Part shown: one piece after another, positions 42,193 through 51,610 of the stretch
Layout: each line of letters opens with the position of its first letter
Position numbering within the stretch: position 1 is the stretch's first letter
Assembly: GCF_015453285.1 (NCBI RefSeq)
Contig: NZ_JADLZT010000006.1
Span: 326,395 to 390,394, forward strand
Source of the DNA: Lysobacter niastensis
GTDB taxonomy: Bacteria; Pseudomonadota; Gammaproteobacteria; Xanthomonadales; Xanthomonadaceae
Direction: 5' to 3'
DNA: 64,000 bases
Program-made: the position numbers and the translations under genes
Notes under the pieces: model-generated
Database searches by the model: none
What the model saw: only the letters and a program-made list of their open reading frames with translations
What the model was told of the DNA's origin: nothing

Positions 42193-42619
42193 CCCTTTGC
42201 CACCGACCAGCCCTTCGGCTAGGCAGCGCTCCAATACCCTTCTCGAACACGAACCGCAGGGTGTCGTTGTCGCGGAACCGGCCATGCCGGTTCTTCGAGA
42301 ACGTCGAGTGGTCCGGCACCGCGTCTTCCAGCCCCAGGCGGCAGAACCAGCGGCAAGCGAGGTTCAGATGCACCTCTTCACAAAGCCGATGCTCGGAGCG
42401 GATGCCGAAGCAGTAGCCGACGATCAGCATGCGAATCAGCAATGCCGGATCGACGGAAGGGCGGCCGGTGTGGCTGTAGTGCGGCGCGAGATGCCGGTGC
42501 AGCTCGCTCAGATCCAGGAACTGGTCGATGCCGCGGAGCAGATGGTTCGCTGGAACGTGCTCTTCCAGGTTGAAGGCGTAGAACAGCGGCGCTTGGCCGA
42601 CTTCCTGACGTCCCATCAT
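42193..42619 (-). pseudogene. Truncated IS1182/IS5-like transposase
   Basis: The first about 125 residues are typical of this group: MMGRQEVGQAPLFYAFNLEE, LAPHYSHTGRPSVDPALLIR, MLIVGYCFGIRSEHRLCEEV, and CRLGLEDAVPDHSTFSKNRH. After LRFVFEKG the sense moves to another frame (VLERCLAEGLVGGKG), then stops matching. The catalytic DDE half is absent; its place is taken by DNA leading to the rubredoxin. It cannot transpose by itself. Confidence 0.78.
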
Positions 42620-42675
42620 CACGTCGAGTTCCTTCCATGACGTCAGTGAATCAGCATCAGATGACCGATTCAACC

Positions 42676-42709
42676 GAGTTTTTCAACGGAATAGACCCAA
42701 AGCGGACGC
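42676..42709. repeat. IS end, direct copy 2
   Basis: This 34-base sequence begins GAGTTTTTCAACGG and ends CCAAAGCGGACGC. It sits 57 bases upstream of the broken transposase start and 30 of 34 bases match 40991-41024 in the same orientation. Confidence 0.55.
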
Positions 42710-42753
42710 CTAGGCAGCCAAGACTTCATCAACGGGAGCGCGAGGCACGATCG

Positions 42754-43956
42754 CTAACGCGCGATCCGTTTCGCTGAGGTGCTACTCAGCACAGGAATCA
42801 GGATAAGCGTCAGCGCCGAGCATCCGGCACCTGTCCAGAACGTCCAGGCCGGACCATGCCGATCCCACAGCCAGCCAGCCAGGACGCTGGCTGCAAGCAG
42901 TGCCAGTCCAGACACCAGGTTGAATACGCCGAACGCTGTGCCTCGGTGCTCGGCCGGCGCCACGTCCGCGATCATGCTTGCAACGATGCCCTGGTTCAGG
43001 CCCATATGCAGCCCCCACAGGGCGACGCCAACGAACAGCCCGGCTGGCGTGTGGGCCAGCGCCAGCGCAACATCGGCCGTGACCAGCATCGCCATGCCCG
43101 CAGCCAGCAACGCCGCCCGCGGCCGGTGGTCGGACAGATGGCCCGCCGGATATGCCGTCAACGCATAGACGGCGCTCATCACCACCAGAACCAACGGCAC
43201 GTAGGTCACCGCCACGCCCACATCGGCGGCACGCAATACCAGGAACGCTTCGCTGAAGCGCGCCAGCGAGAGAAATGCGCCCAAGGCCGTCAAGCGCGCG
43301 AACGCCGGCCCGAGCCTCACAAGGCCGGCACGGGTGAGCGGCAGACGTGCCGGCTTGCGTTCGTGGTCGGGCTCCGGCAGCCGAATCAACAGCAAAACCG
43401 CCACGATGCCCGGCACTACCGCCCACCACAGCACTGCGCGGATATCGTCGGCTAACAGCCACATCAATCCGATCGCGAGTAGCGGCCCGAGCACCGCGCC
43501 AACCGTGTCCATCGATTGACGCAGGCCGAACGCCGCGCCGCGCACTTCTGGTGGCGCCAAGTCACCCACTAAGGCGTCGCGTGGGGCGCCACGAATACCC
43601 TTGCCAAAGCGATCAAGCAGGCGCGCGGTCGTCACCGTTGCGACTGACTCGGCCAGCGGAAACAGCGGCTTTACCACAGTGGCCAGGCCGTAACCCAGCA
43701 GCACCAGCGGCTTGCGCCGGCCGATCGCGTCGCTGATGTAGCCAGAGAACACCTTGACGATGAGCACGAGCGCCTCGGCCGCACCTTCGATGAGGCCGAT
43801 GACCAGCGCGCTCGCGCCCAGGCTGCCAGCCAGCAGGACGGGAAGCAGGCCGTGCACCATCTCCGAGCTCATGTCGGTAAACAGGCTGACAAAGCCCAGC
43901 GCCCAGATGGTGCGCGGGATAGCCGGGCGCGCTTGCAGCGTCGAAGGTGCTGTCAT
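42754..43956 (-). CDS. Major facilitator superfamily transporter
   Basis: A 400-residue inner-membrane protein with twelve predicted helices. It shows the MFS motif A-like loop SDAIGRRKPLVLLGYG between helices two and three, and RFGKGIRGAPRDALVGDLAP in the central N-half, which is typical of a subgroup of unassigned drug/metabolite antiporters. The substrate is unknown. ATG was chosen at MTAPSTLQARPAIPRTIWAL because it overlaps the DUF190 stop by four bases and begins just before helix one. It is downstream of a DUF190 gene and a fluC/crcB fragment. Confidence 0.87.
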   Translation of the reverse strand: MTAPSTLQARPAIPRTIWALGFVSLFTDMSSEMVHGLLPVLLAGSLGASALVIGLIEGAAEALVLIVKVFSGYISDAIGRRKPLVLLGYGLATVVKPLFPLAESVATVTTARLLDRFGKGIRGAPRDALVGDLAPPEVRGAAFGLRQSMDTVGAVLGPLLAIGLMWLLADDIRAVLWWAVVPGIVAVLLLIRLPEPDHERKPARLPLTRAGLVRLGPAFARLTALGAFLSLARFSEAFLVLRAADVGVAVTYVPLVLVVMSAVYALTAYPAGHLSDHRPRAALLAAGMAMLVTADVALALAHTPAGLFVGVALWGLHMGLNQGIVASMIADVAPAEHRGTAFGVFNLVSGLALLAASVLAGWLWDRHGPAWTFWTGAGCSALTLILIPVLSSTSAKRIAR

Positions 43957-44273
43957 GTCCGGCCGGATACGCCGAACTCCGTCGGCAGGCGGGCATAGAA
44001 CAGATTCAGTTCCTCGGCAGCGAGCAACTCGAGCAATAGCGCAGCCTGCTCCTCGCTGGCGATGAACTCGACCAGCACCGGCTCCTCGCCGGCCAGCTCG
44101 AAGAAATGCTGTTCGTGGAGCTTGCCGTGCCGACCGTAGCCAGCCATGGCCTTGAACGCGGAGCCGCCGTGGATGCCCAGCTTCTGTGCGCGGTCGAGCA
44201 GCCACTCATACAGGGGCAGGCCATGATGCTTGCGGTTCTCATAGGTGTAGAGCCGCAGGTGGAGGCCGTTCAT
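43953..44273 (-). CDS. DUF190 family (PII-like) protein
   Basis: A 106-residue cytosolic protein with a ferredoxin-like fold related to PII signalling proteins (COG1993). It reads MNGLHLRLYTYENRKHHGLP, then GIHGGSAFKAMAGYGRHGKL and VLVEFIASEEQAALLLELLA. DUF190 genes are often paired with the fluoride exporter crcB/fluC, and such a fragment precedes this gene with an ATGA overlap. It may regulate a transporter by ligand binding. It also overlaps the MFS gene by four bases. Confidence 0.87.
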   Translation of the reverse strand: MNGLHLRLYTYENRKHHGLPLYEWLLDRAQKLGIHGGSAFKAMAGYGRHGKLHEQHFFELAGEEPVLVEFIASEEQAALLLELLAAEELNLFYARLPTEFGVSGRT

Positions 44274-44419
44274 GCCGAACCTCCCACGAGTTTGAAGATC
44301 CCACGCTTCGCAGCTATGCCGGCCAAGGTGGCAAGCAGCGAGGCGCCGACATGGGTTGCGGTGTGCAGGCAGGCCCAACGCAGTTCGCCGCGCAGCAGTA
44401 GTGTTGCCACCATTGTCAT
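44270..44419 (-). pseudogene. 5'-truncated fluoride exporter fluC/crcB
   Basis: The 49-residue frame reads TMVATLLLRGELRWACLHTA, then THVGASLLATLAGI and RGIFKLVGGSA, the last one and a half membrane helices of FluC/CrcB. The conserved fluoride-channel motifs of the N-terminal part (GGxxGAxxRY, GT, TTFSTF) are missing, and the SLC13 gene ends only ten bases upstream. Deletion of the front half is the simplest explanation. Only the ATGA link to DUF190 survives. Confidence 0.6.
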
Positions 44420-44428
44420 GGCCGGAGC

Positions 44429-46195
44429 TCAAAATGGAAAATAATGCGGAATCAGAATGGTGGCCAAGCACCAGAAGATCAGATTCAGCGGAACACCAAT
44501 CTTCAGGAAGTCGACGAAGCGATAGCCACCCGCCGTATAGACCATAGTATTAGTTTGGTAGCCCACCGGAGTGGCGAAACTGGTGGAAGCAGCGAAAGCC
44601 ACCGCCACCAACATCGGCTTCGCGTCAACGCCCAGCGCTTCAGCGCATGACAGGGCGACCGGAACCACCAATGCGGCCGCTGCATTGTTGCTCATGAGTT
44701 CCGTTAGGATGGCCGTGAATAAATACAGCGCGGCCAGGACGGCATGAGGACCTAGGTAGCTTAGTGCGTTGACATGCTGAGCCAACCAGTCGGCTCCGCC
44801 TGACGCCTGCATCGCCAGCCCGAGCGGCAACAAGCCCGCCAGCAGAATGACCACGCGCCAGTCGATGGCGGCATATGCCTCCTCAGTGGTCAGGCAGCGT
44901 GTAACAATGAGGGCAACGCAACCTAGCAGTGCCGAAGTCACGATTGGTAGCCAACCAAATCCAGCAACGAGGATGACTGCGGCCAGAATTCCCAGTGCAA
45001 TTGCCGCGCGTCGCCGGTCGACCTTGGGCTGCGCGCGTTGGCTCATTACCACCAAGCCAGGGTCGGCGCGCAGGATCTGCAACGCCGATAGTGGTGCATC
45101 CAGCATCAGTATGTCGCCCGCCATAAGCGGAACCCGATCCAACGGTTGTCGGGAGATCCGCCCATGGCGCTGTGAGCGCTGCATGCCCTGCACACGACTG
45201 AGGTAAACATGGCCGAAGCGGCCGCTAGAAAGGCTGTGCCCGATCCACGGGGAGCCGGGAGCGACCATTACCTCCACCAGGAGGCTTGGGGATCTGGCGT
45301 CGCTTGGGAGGTCGGGTGGAATCTCGATGTGCTCAAGCCTCAGGCGGCTGCGAAGGCGTTCGATCTCCGGCCACGTGGCGCGGAGAATCAAGTGATCACC
45401 AGACCGCACTGGTGTCATTTGAGGTTCGCGCACAGGTTCACTGTCTCGGATGATATCCAGCAGCTCTCCCCAATCGGTCGATGGTAATAGCTGTGCTCCG
45501 TGACGACCTACCGCTGGCGACTGAGCGCCCACTCGGAGTTCGACCAGAAAGTGACCTCGATGTTCGTCGCCTTCATGCGCGGGTACGCCGAGATCAGGAA
45601 GCAGAAAATGGCGTGCCAGCATCAAGTAAGTAACGCCAACTACTGCAAACACCACGCCCAGTTGAGTGAACTCAAATAGGGAAAATCCCTGCGCGCCAGA
45701 TTGCCTCGCCAGTGAATCCACTACCAGGTTCGTCGACGTTCCAACCAGCGTGCAGACGCCGCCAAACTGTGCAGCGAACGAAAGAGGTATCAGGAACTTT
45801 GACGGTGATTGACGGTGTGCAACGGCGGCAGTGGCCACGATAGGCAGAAACACGGCAACCGCCGCCGTGTTGTTGACGAAGGCCGAGATCGTGGCGACCA
45901 GCAGCATCATCGTCAACGCGAGAAGCCAAGTCCAGCGGATACCCGCCAGTGCGTCGCCAATTCCTCGTAGCGCTCCGCTCTGTTTCAGTCCAGCGCTGAG
46001 CACGAACATTGCTGCGACGGTGATGGTTGCCGGACTGCTGAACCCGGACAAAGCCTCGTTCGGACTCAAGACTCCAGTGCCAAGCAAACTGATTAGCACC
46101 AGGATGGCGACGACGTCGGGCTGAAGCTTTTCGCTGACGAAAAGGACGGTCGCTCCCACCAGGATGGCCAGCGTCAGCCAGAACTCAATGCCCAT
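44429..46195 (-). CDS. SLC13-family permease with two TrkA-C domains
   Basis: A 588-residue inner-membrane protein. Six or so helices lead to the cytosolic middle, which contains two TrkA_C/RCK_C-like domains (about 190-380, with RSGDHLILRATWPEIERLRS and MAGDILMLDAPLSALQIL), then further helices including the SLC13 signature LSALLTEL... region seen here as FTAILTELMSNNAAAALVVP. Members carry dicarboxylates, sulfate or other anions with Na+. The substrate is unknown. ATG was chosen at MGIEFWLTLAILVG, the start of helix one. It converges on the fluC fragment, so its insertion or a deletion may have removed the fluC front. Confidence 0.87.
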   Translation of the reverse strand: MGIEFWLTLAILVGATVLFVSEKLQPDVVAILVLISLLGTGVLSPNEALSGFSSPATITVAAMFVLSAGLKQSGALRGIGDALAGIRWTWLLALTMMLLVATISAFVNNTAAVAVFLPIVATAAVAHRQSPSKFLIPLSFAAQFGGVCTLVGTSTNLVVDSLARQSGAQGFSLFEFTQLGVVFAVVGVTYLMLARHFLLPDLGVPAHEGDEHRGHFLVELRVGAQSPAVGRHGAQLLPSTDWGELLDIIRDSEPVREPQMTPVRSGDHLILRATWPEIERLRSRLRLEHIEIPPDLPSDARSPSLLVEVMVAPGSPWIGHSLSSGRFGHVYLSRVQGMQRSQRHGRISRQPLDRVPLMAGDILMLDAPLSALQILRADPGLVVMSQRAQPKVDRRRAAIALGILAAVILVAGFGWLPIVTSALLGCVALIVTRCLTTEEAYAAIDWRVVILLAGLLPLGLAMQASGGADWLAQHVNALSYLGPHAVLAALYLFTAILTELMSNNAAAALVVPVALSCAEALGVDAKPMLVAVAFAASTSFATPVGYQTNTMVYTAGGYRFVDFLKIGVPLNLIFWCLATILIPHYFPF

Positions 46196-46705
46196 CAGCT
46201 CACTCCGTGTTCCGAGCCGAGCACGCGGGCACGAAGCAGGGAACTCCCCCATGCACGCACATTGCCAGTCGAGCCGCTACCGCCGGATCTGCAGCCCAAC
46301 AAAACGACCGTCGCGCCAACAAGCGGTTCTGCAGAGGAGTGTGAATGCTTCTCGGACACCGAGCAACTGCAAGAAGCGGGCACGGCCGATCGACACCTGT
46401 TTGGTGGCGGGCCGGGCCGGGCTGACGAGCGATTGAGCGATTTCCTGCTTGCCGCTACCGTCGGACTTGCTGACCCACAACGGACATGCCGGGAAACTAC
46501 GCCCGCATAATCGTCCAGCATTCTTGCAAAGTTGGCATATTTTGTGCGTATATCTCGTGCGTACCTGATGAGTGAGGTTTGTTTCCTGCGGTTGCACCGT
46601 TAGGGTGAGCTACTTGATGGTGGGAGCGGACATCACCTAATTGCGCAGCATCTTGTGCACTCGATGCTGGAGCTGCTGTCAACAATTCCGGAGGATGGCT
46701 AGTCC
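46196..46705. other. 510-base gap, no gene seen
   Basis: The stretch between the divergent SLC13 and trehalose synthase genes should hold both promoters. Open frames on both strands lack start signals and family pattern. No repeat or hairpin with U-tract is evident. Confidence 0.45.
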
Positions 46706-49003
46706 ATGTTCAGGACAATCCGCTTGCAACTGCGCTTCCTGCTTCCCCTGGCGGCGGCAATGGCGATGGCCGCATTTGTGGCGTTACCGCTCATGGATAG
46801 GGTGACGCTGAAGTGGTTCAGCAGGGATATCACTGCGCGGGGCGTTCTGGTTGCAAACGCGCTATCGGATTCCGTCAGTTCCGCGCTTCTCTCCGGCCAC
46901 GACGAGAGACTCCGTGGCCTGTTCAAGCGCACCTCCCAGGACGAGCGTCTGTTGGCGATCGGTCTATGCACCGCTGACGGCCGCCTTGCGCAGAGCACTG
47001 ACGGCTATCCTGAATCGCTTGGCTGTGATCTCGCGAGCGAGCTGGCTCGCAATGCGGAGCCTCGACTGGAGCTTGCGGGCGGGCCAGTGTTGGTCAGCGT
47101 GCACGCGATTGCGGCGTCCGGCAGTGAAACGCCAACATCACTGACAAGTGTCGGGCAGACGGCATCGACGATCATTGCTAGTGGCGACCAAGCTTCGGGA
47201 CGCCTGGTCCTGGTCCACGATCTGAGCTTCATAGCGCGTCGAAGCCAGGACACTCGCCATTATCTGGTCGCGCTCATCTCAGGGCTTGGGCTGGTGATTG
47301 CGCTGATTACGATGGTCATCGCGCAGCTCAGTTGGCGCGGTTGGGTGCAGGGGGCGCGCGCCTTGTTGCGCGGCGAAGTGATCAGTCCCTTGTCGCCGTC
47401 GCCGGAGTTGGCTCCGCTCGCGGACGAGTTGCGCGCGAGGCTGCGCGACCTAGAGGACGAGTACCGGCGCTCGCAGGGTCCGGAAGTAGCCTGGACGTCT
47501 GATCGTTTGCGCGCTTTGCTGCACACGCAGCTTCGGGGCGATCAGGTTGTCGTTGTTTCGAATCGAGAGCCGTACATCCACGACCGCGATGAGGATCGTA
47601 TCGTCATCAGGCGTCCGGCGAGCGGTCTCGTCACAGCGGTCGAGCCGATCATGCGTGCGTGCTCAGGCACATGGATTGCCCATGGAAGCGGAAGCGCGGA
47701 TCGCGAGGTTGTCGACTCCGGTGATCGCATCGCCGTGCCGCCCGGACACCACGACTATTCGCTGCGTCGCATATGGTTGTCCCAGGAAGAAGAGCGAGGG
47801 TACTACTATGGCTTCGCGAACGAAGGAATGTGGCCGCTATGCCATGTCGCCCACGTCCGCCCAATATTCCGGGAGTCGGATTGGGAGGCATACAAAGCGG
47901 TGAACCGTCGATTCGCAGACGCGGTCATAGCAGAGGCACGCAGCGATGATCCAGTAGTGCTCGTACAGGACTATCACTTCGCCCTTCTGCCGGCCATGAT
48001 TCGCGAGAAGCTGCCACAAGCCACGATCCTGACCTTCTGGCACATCCCTTGGCCGAACCCGGAGTCCTTTGGTATATGCCCGTGGCGGCGCGAGATCCTG
48101 CAGGGACTCCTGGGTAGCACGATCCTCGGGTTCCATACGCGGTTCCACTGCAAGAACTTCATCGAGACAGTGGACCGGTTCCTGGAGGCCCGCATCGAGC
48201 ACGAGCACGCAATCATTTCGCACGGGGACAAGGAGACGCTTGTCGAGAGCTATCCGATATCGATCGAGTGGCCACATCCTCTCGAATCCAGTGGATGGCC
48301 TTCGATCTCGGATTGTCGCCGCCGGATCGCCGAACTCCTCGGCCTTGCTGGCGAAACCTGCCTGGCCGTTGGGGTCGATCGCTTCGATTACACCAAGGGC
48401 ATCGTCGAACGCCTACACGCGGTGGAGCGCTTGCTCGAGAAGCGACCGGAGTGGATCGGACGCTTCGTGTTTGTCCAGGTAGCGTCCCCCACGCGCAGCA
48501 TGCTCGATGAATACAGAGACTTTCAGGGGCTCGTCGGTCGACTCGTGGATCGGATCAATGCCCGATTCGGCACGTTGGAATATATTCCCATCCGCTTACT
48601 TGCTGCACATCACGAGCATCGAGAGCTGATCGAGCTGTATCGAGCTGCGAACATATGTGTTGTCACCAGCCTGCATGACGGGATGAACCTGGTGTGCAAG
48701 GAGTTCGTCGCCGCGAGAGATGACGACCAAGGCGTGCTGGTTCTCAGTCGATTCGCCGGGGCCTCCCGCGAGATGAGAGAAGCGCTCATCGTGAATCCGT
48801 ACCATGTCGAGGAAACCGCCGATGCCTTGCATCAGGCAGCGACCATGTCCTCAGAGGAGCAGCGGGAACGAATGTCGAGCCTGCGCCATACGGTCAGCGA
48901 GTTCAATGTGTTCCGATGGGCGGGGAGAATGCTTTCGGATGCGGCACGACTGCGCTTACGAACGAGAGTTGAGGCGCGCGTTCGTCGCTATAGCGAAGAG
49001 TGA
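46706..49003 (+). CDS. otsA: Trehalose-6-phosphate synthase fused to a membrane sensor-like domain
   Basis: A 765-residue protein. Residues 280-740 are a GT20 glycosyltransferase that makes trehalose 6-phosphate from UDP-glucose and glucose 6-phosphate, with SNREPYIHDRDEDR, GTWIAHGSGSADREV, VQDYHFALLP, FWHIPWPNPE, GVDRFDYTKGI and HDGMNLVCKEFVAARDD. Unlike normal OtsA (about 470 residues), it has an N-terminal part with one helix at 11-30, a periplasmic domain of about 150 residues and a second helix at 185-207, then a HAMP-like linker (210-255). It therefore resembles a sensor kinase front end. Osmotic or envelope signals could control enzyme activity directly. It overlaps otsB by four bases. 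Confidence 0.88.
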   Translation: MFRTIRLQLRFLLPLAAAMAMAAFVALPLMDRVTLKWFSRDITARGVLVANALSDSVSSALLSGHDERLRGLFKRTSQDERLLAIGLCTADGRLAQSTDGYPESLGCDLASELARNAEPRLELAGGPVLVSVHAIAASGSETPTSLTSVGQTASTIIASGDQASGRLVLVHDLSFIARRSQDTRHYLVALISGLGLVIALITMVIAQLSWRGWVQGARALLRGEVISPLSPSPELAPLADELRARLRDLEDEYRRSQGPEVAWTSDRLRALLHTQLRGDQVVVVSNREPYIHDRDEDRIVIRRPASGLVTAVEPIMRACSGTWIAHGSGSADREVVDSGDRIAVPPGHHDYSLRRIWLSQEEERGYYYGFANEGMWPLCHVAHVRPIFRESDWEAYKAVNRRFADAVIAEARSDDPVVLVQDYHFALLPAMIREKLPQATILTFWHIPWPNPESFGICPWRREILQGLLGSTILGFHTRFHCKNFIETVDRFLEARIEHEHAIISHGDKETLVESYPISIEWPHPLESSGWPSISDCRRRIAELLGLAGETCLAVGVDRFDYTKGIVERLHAVERLLEKRPEWIGRFVFVQVASPTRSMLDEYRDFQGLVGRLVDRINARFGTLEYIPIRLLAAHHEHRELIELYRAANICVVTSLHDGMNLVCKEFVAARDDDQGVLVLSRFAGASREMREALIVNPYHVEETADALHQAATMSSEEQRERMSSLRHTVSEFNVFRWAGRMLSDAARLRLRTRVEARVRRYSEE

Positions 49004-49791
49004 TGCCCGTGACGAATGATCCCGCAGCCTCGCTGCCGCTGATCGATGCCATGCTTCAGGATGCCGTCGGGCGCAACCCGCTGCTTGCGCTCGACTTTGA
49101 TGGAACGTTGGCGCCGATAGTGAGTCGTCCAGGAGATGCCAGGATCCCGCCCTCCACCGCCAGCACGCTGGCCAAGTTGTCCAGGGAGTGCCTGGTGGCA
49201 ATCGTGACGGGACGCGCTGTCGCCGATGTCCGTGAACGCTTGGGGTTCGTGCCCTGGCGGATCATCGGCAACCATGGCGGAGAATGTCCTTTCCAGCCTG
49301 AAAAGTCCGCGGAATTGAAGCGGTCGCTCGACGGCTTAAGGGCAGCGCTGTCGGACCGTAAGGGTCGTCTGGAGTCGGTGGGCGTCTTTGTTGAAGACAA
49401 GCAGCAATCGATCTCCTTGCACTACAGGGGCGCGACCAATCGCGTTCTTGCAGTGGCGGCCGTGAAGGAATGTGTCGAGTTCGGGCGCAATGCCGGCGTC
49501 GGGGTCATGGGTGGCAAGTGCGTAGTGAACTTCGTGCCGATGGATGCGCCCGACAAAGCCAAGGCTGTGAGGACCCTCCTCGATCGCAGTGGCGCCGGGA
49601 CCGTCATCTACGCGGGAGATGATGTGAATGATGAGCCCGTGTTTGCTTCGGCGCCGAGCGACTGGCTCACCATCAGAGTTGGTCCGACCATGAGTACGCG
49701 CGCGCGCGCCGCCGTCGTCGATCCAGACGTTTTGGCAGTATGCCTTGAACGGCTGCTCGAGTTGCTCGTGCGGGGCCGACGACCAGCATGA
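49000..49791 (+). CDS. otsB: Trehalose-6-phosphate phosphatase
   Basis: A 263-residue HAD-family phosphatase that removes phosphate from trehalose 6-phosphate. The nucleophile motif is LLALDFDGTLAP, motif II is AIVTGRAV, and motif IV is AGDDVNDEPVFA near the C-terminus. The cap contains ESVGVFVEDKQQSISLHYRG typical of OtsB. GTG at 49000 makes a GTGA overlap with otsA; ATG at 49003 is also possible. Together the pair completes trehalose synthesis, an osmoprotectant pathway. Confidence 0.92.
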   Translation: MMPVTNDPAASLPLIDAMLQDAVGRNPLLALDFDGTLAPIVSRPGDARIPPSTASTLAKLSRECLVAIVTGRAVADVRERLGFVPWRIIGNHGGECPFQPEKSAELKRSLDGLRAALSDRKGRLESVGVFVEDKQQSISLHYRGATNRVLAVAAVKECVEFGRNAGVGVMGGKCVVNFVPMDAPDKAKAVRTLLDRSGAGTVIYAGDDVNDEPVFASAPSDWLTIRVGPTMSTRARAAVVDPDVLAVCLERLLELLVRGRRPA

Positions 49792-49936
49792 TGTATTACT
49801 GGGCGCGCTGATCGCATAGGAGAGGCAGTCAACCCAGGATCTGGACAGGTCGATGGCCAAAGCGCTCGCTATTATCGGCCTGGAAGTCGGGTGCTGACGA
49901 CCCTGTGAATGCCACAGAGGTCAGTTTGGTAGACAT

Positions 49937-50888
49937 TTGTTCCGGCATCAGTGCAGCTGGGACTTCACAGCAGTAGCACCAAGTGCTCCTCTGTTCGACG
50001 AGAAGGGCGTTCTTGACGGAGTTGTGGAGGGCTCGATGGCGACGACCGAGTTAGCCAGGGTCCGCGGGAGCCCACTGAAGGAACGTGGCATCCTGTTCCT
50101 GGTCCTCGACAGTGATGAGCGTGTCGCGTATGCGAGTAAGGCGCTGACACCCACCCCCTTGGAAAAGTTGCGGCATCCACTGCCAGAAGCGGGCGAGCCG
50201 GCGCCTGTAGTAGATGGTCTGCTGGCGAACGGTGCGTCGGCCTATGTGGCGAAGGCCACAACGCCATTTGGCTGGACTGTTGCCGTCGTGCAGCCGGCGT
50301 CGATAGTGGAAGTCGAGGAAGTAGCGAAACGAAACCATTGCTGCGCGTACCGCGGAGCTGCGGCGAGCCAACGACGAGCTACGCTATGCGAGCCTTACTG
50401 ATGCATTGACAGGGTGCAGGAACTACCGAGGATTAACCGAGGATACTGCGCGAGTGAGTCGTCAGTGCAAGGACGAGGATGCGCCTTTGGGCGTCATTAC
50501 GTGTGACATCGATCTGTTCAAACAGTTCAACGATCGTTATGGCCACCCAGCAGGTGATGTCTGCCTCCAGCGGGTGGCGAGCGCGCTGCGAGGGGCGCTC
50601 TTCAGTGCTGGCGACGTACTGGCTCGCGCGGGGGGCGAAGAATTCGTGGCGCTACTGCCGCGGCTTCCAGCCAAGGCTACGCAAGTGGTTGCCGAGCGCA
50701 TGCGATTGGCCGCTGTGGCGCTGGGGATTCCGCACAGCGACTCCTCTTTCGGGGTAGTTGCCGCGAGCGTGGGGTGGGGTGTTCACTTGGCGTCGGCTGA
50801 CAGTGAGGTTGAGCAGGTTATTGCGGCCGCCGATGCGGCGCTCTATCTGGCCAAGGACCGCGGGCGAAATCAGGTGGTCGGAGGCTGA
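49937..50888 (+). pseudogene. Broken diguanylate cyclase (dCache end + GGDEF)
   Basis: The first frame reads the C-part of a dCache-type periplasmic sensor (SAPLFDEKGVLDGVVEGSMA, ASAYVAKATTPFGWTVAVVQ, then EVEEVAKRN). Near 50330 the sense changes by one base into TAELRRANDELRYASLTDAL and a full GGDEF domain: ITCDIDLFKQFNDRYGHPAG, DVLARAGGEEFVALLP. The GGEEF active site is intact; the inhibitory RxxD site is not (SAGD). The N-terminal transmembrane helix and distal sensor domain are missing upstream. A sequencing error could explain the middle shift but not the lost front. It may once have been a c-di-GMP enzyme. Confidence 0.72.
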
Positions 50889-50973
50889 TCCGAACCAGAT
50901 CCGCGTCCCGCGTCGCGGTCTGGAGTTGCAATTCGAATCTTTGCTCCCGGAAGAAGCCGAGCGGTACCAGTTC

Positions 50974-51411
50974 TTATCGACATGGTGTGCTCGTCAAACT
51001 CCAGAAAAGCGCCGAGGAACCGCAGATCAGTACGGCGTAGAGGACGGGAGCGGGCATCCTAATGGATATCGCGTAGGCAACAAACGCCTCCTTCGTGCTC
51101 CGGCGTCCCGCCAAAGCGCACAAGGGCAAGATGAAAACCGGGGCGATGCACCCAGCGCCGATGCCCAGGGCGAGTCCACCCCAATCATTTCCCTCGAAGC
51201 ATCCGAACACGCACAGCGAGAGACCAATGAGAAACCCGCCAAGGAAACAAAGGTGCGAGGCGAGTATGGCGAGTCCGTTCTGGCGCAAGAGTACCGCTTC
51301 ACTTGCTCCGTTGCGTGCCGATGAAATCCAGCGTGACCACATAAGGCAAAAGACGCCTGCGATACCTCCGCCGACAAGGGCACTGAGGATGGACGTGGTT
51401 GAACCGCCCAT
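50974..51411 (-). CDS. Hypothetical membrane protein, 145 residues
   Basis: Four predicted membrane helices (about residues 7-27, 45-68, 75-97 and 115-138) with a short basic N-terminal loop (SRWISSARN). I do not recognise the family. The helices are rich in Gly and Cys (HLCFLGGFLIGLSLCVFGCF). It stands alone and converges with the broken cyclase. ATG start is preceded by AAGGAGC at a good distance. Codon use is normal for the genome, supporting a real gene. Confidence 0.62.
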   Translation of the reverse strand: MGGSTTSILSALVGGGIAGVFCLMWSRWISSARNGASEAVLLRQNGLAILASHLCFLGGFLIGLSLCVFGCFEGNDWGGLALGIGAGCIAPVFILPLCALAGRRSTKEAFVAYAISIRMPAPVLYAVLICGSSALFWSLTSTPCR

Positions 51412-51610
51412 AAGAAAAAAGCTCCTTGATAAGCGATCGGTTACAGCCCGGTTATAGACAGTGCGGCAGCGTTGGCGAAGTGAACGCTATGTGTGTGGCG
51501 CGATCCAGTCAAGCAACGATGTGCATCACTATCCCTAGTCCTCGGACGATAAGTTTCCGGAGTCCGCGTCGAGCGCGCCGGACTGGCCGGTAGCTGCTAT
51601 CCTTTTTTGG

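Noticed and set aside
46195..46521. A leftward 108-codon frame upstream of the SLC13 gene
   Set aside because: Ser/Arg/Cys-rich composition, no start signal and no family pattern.
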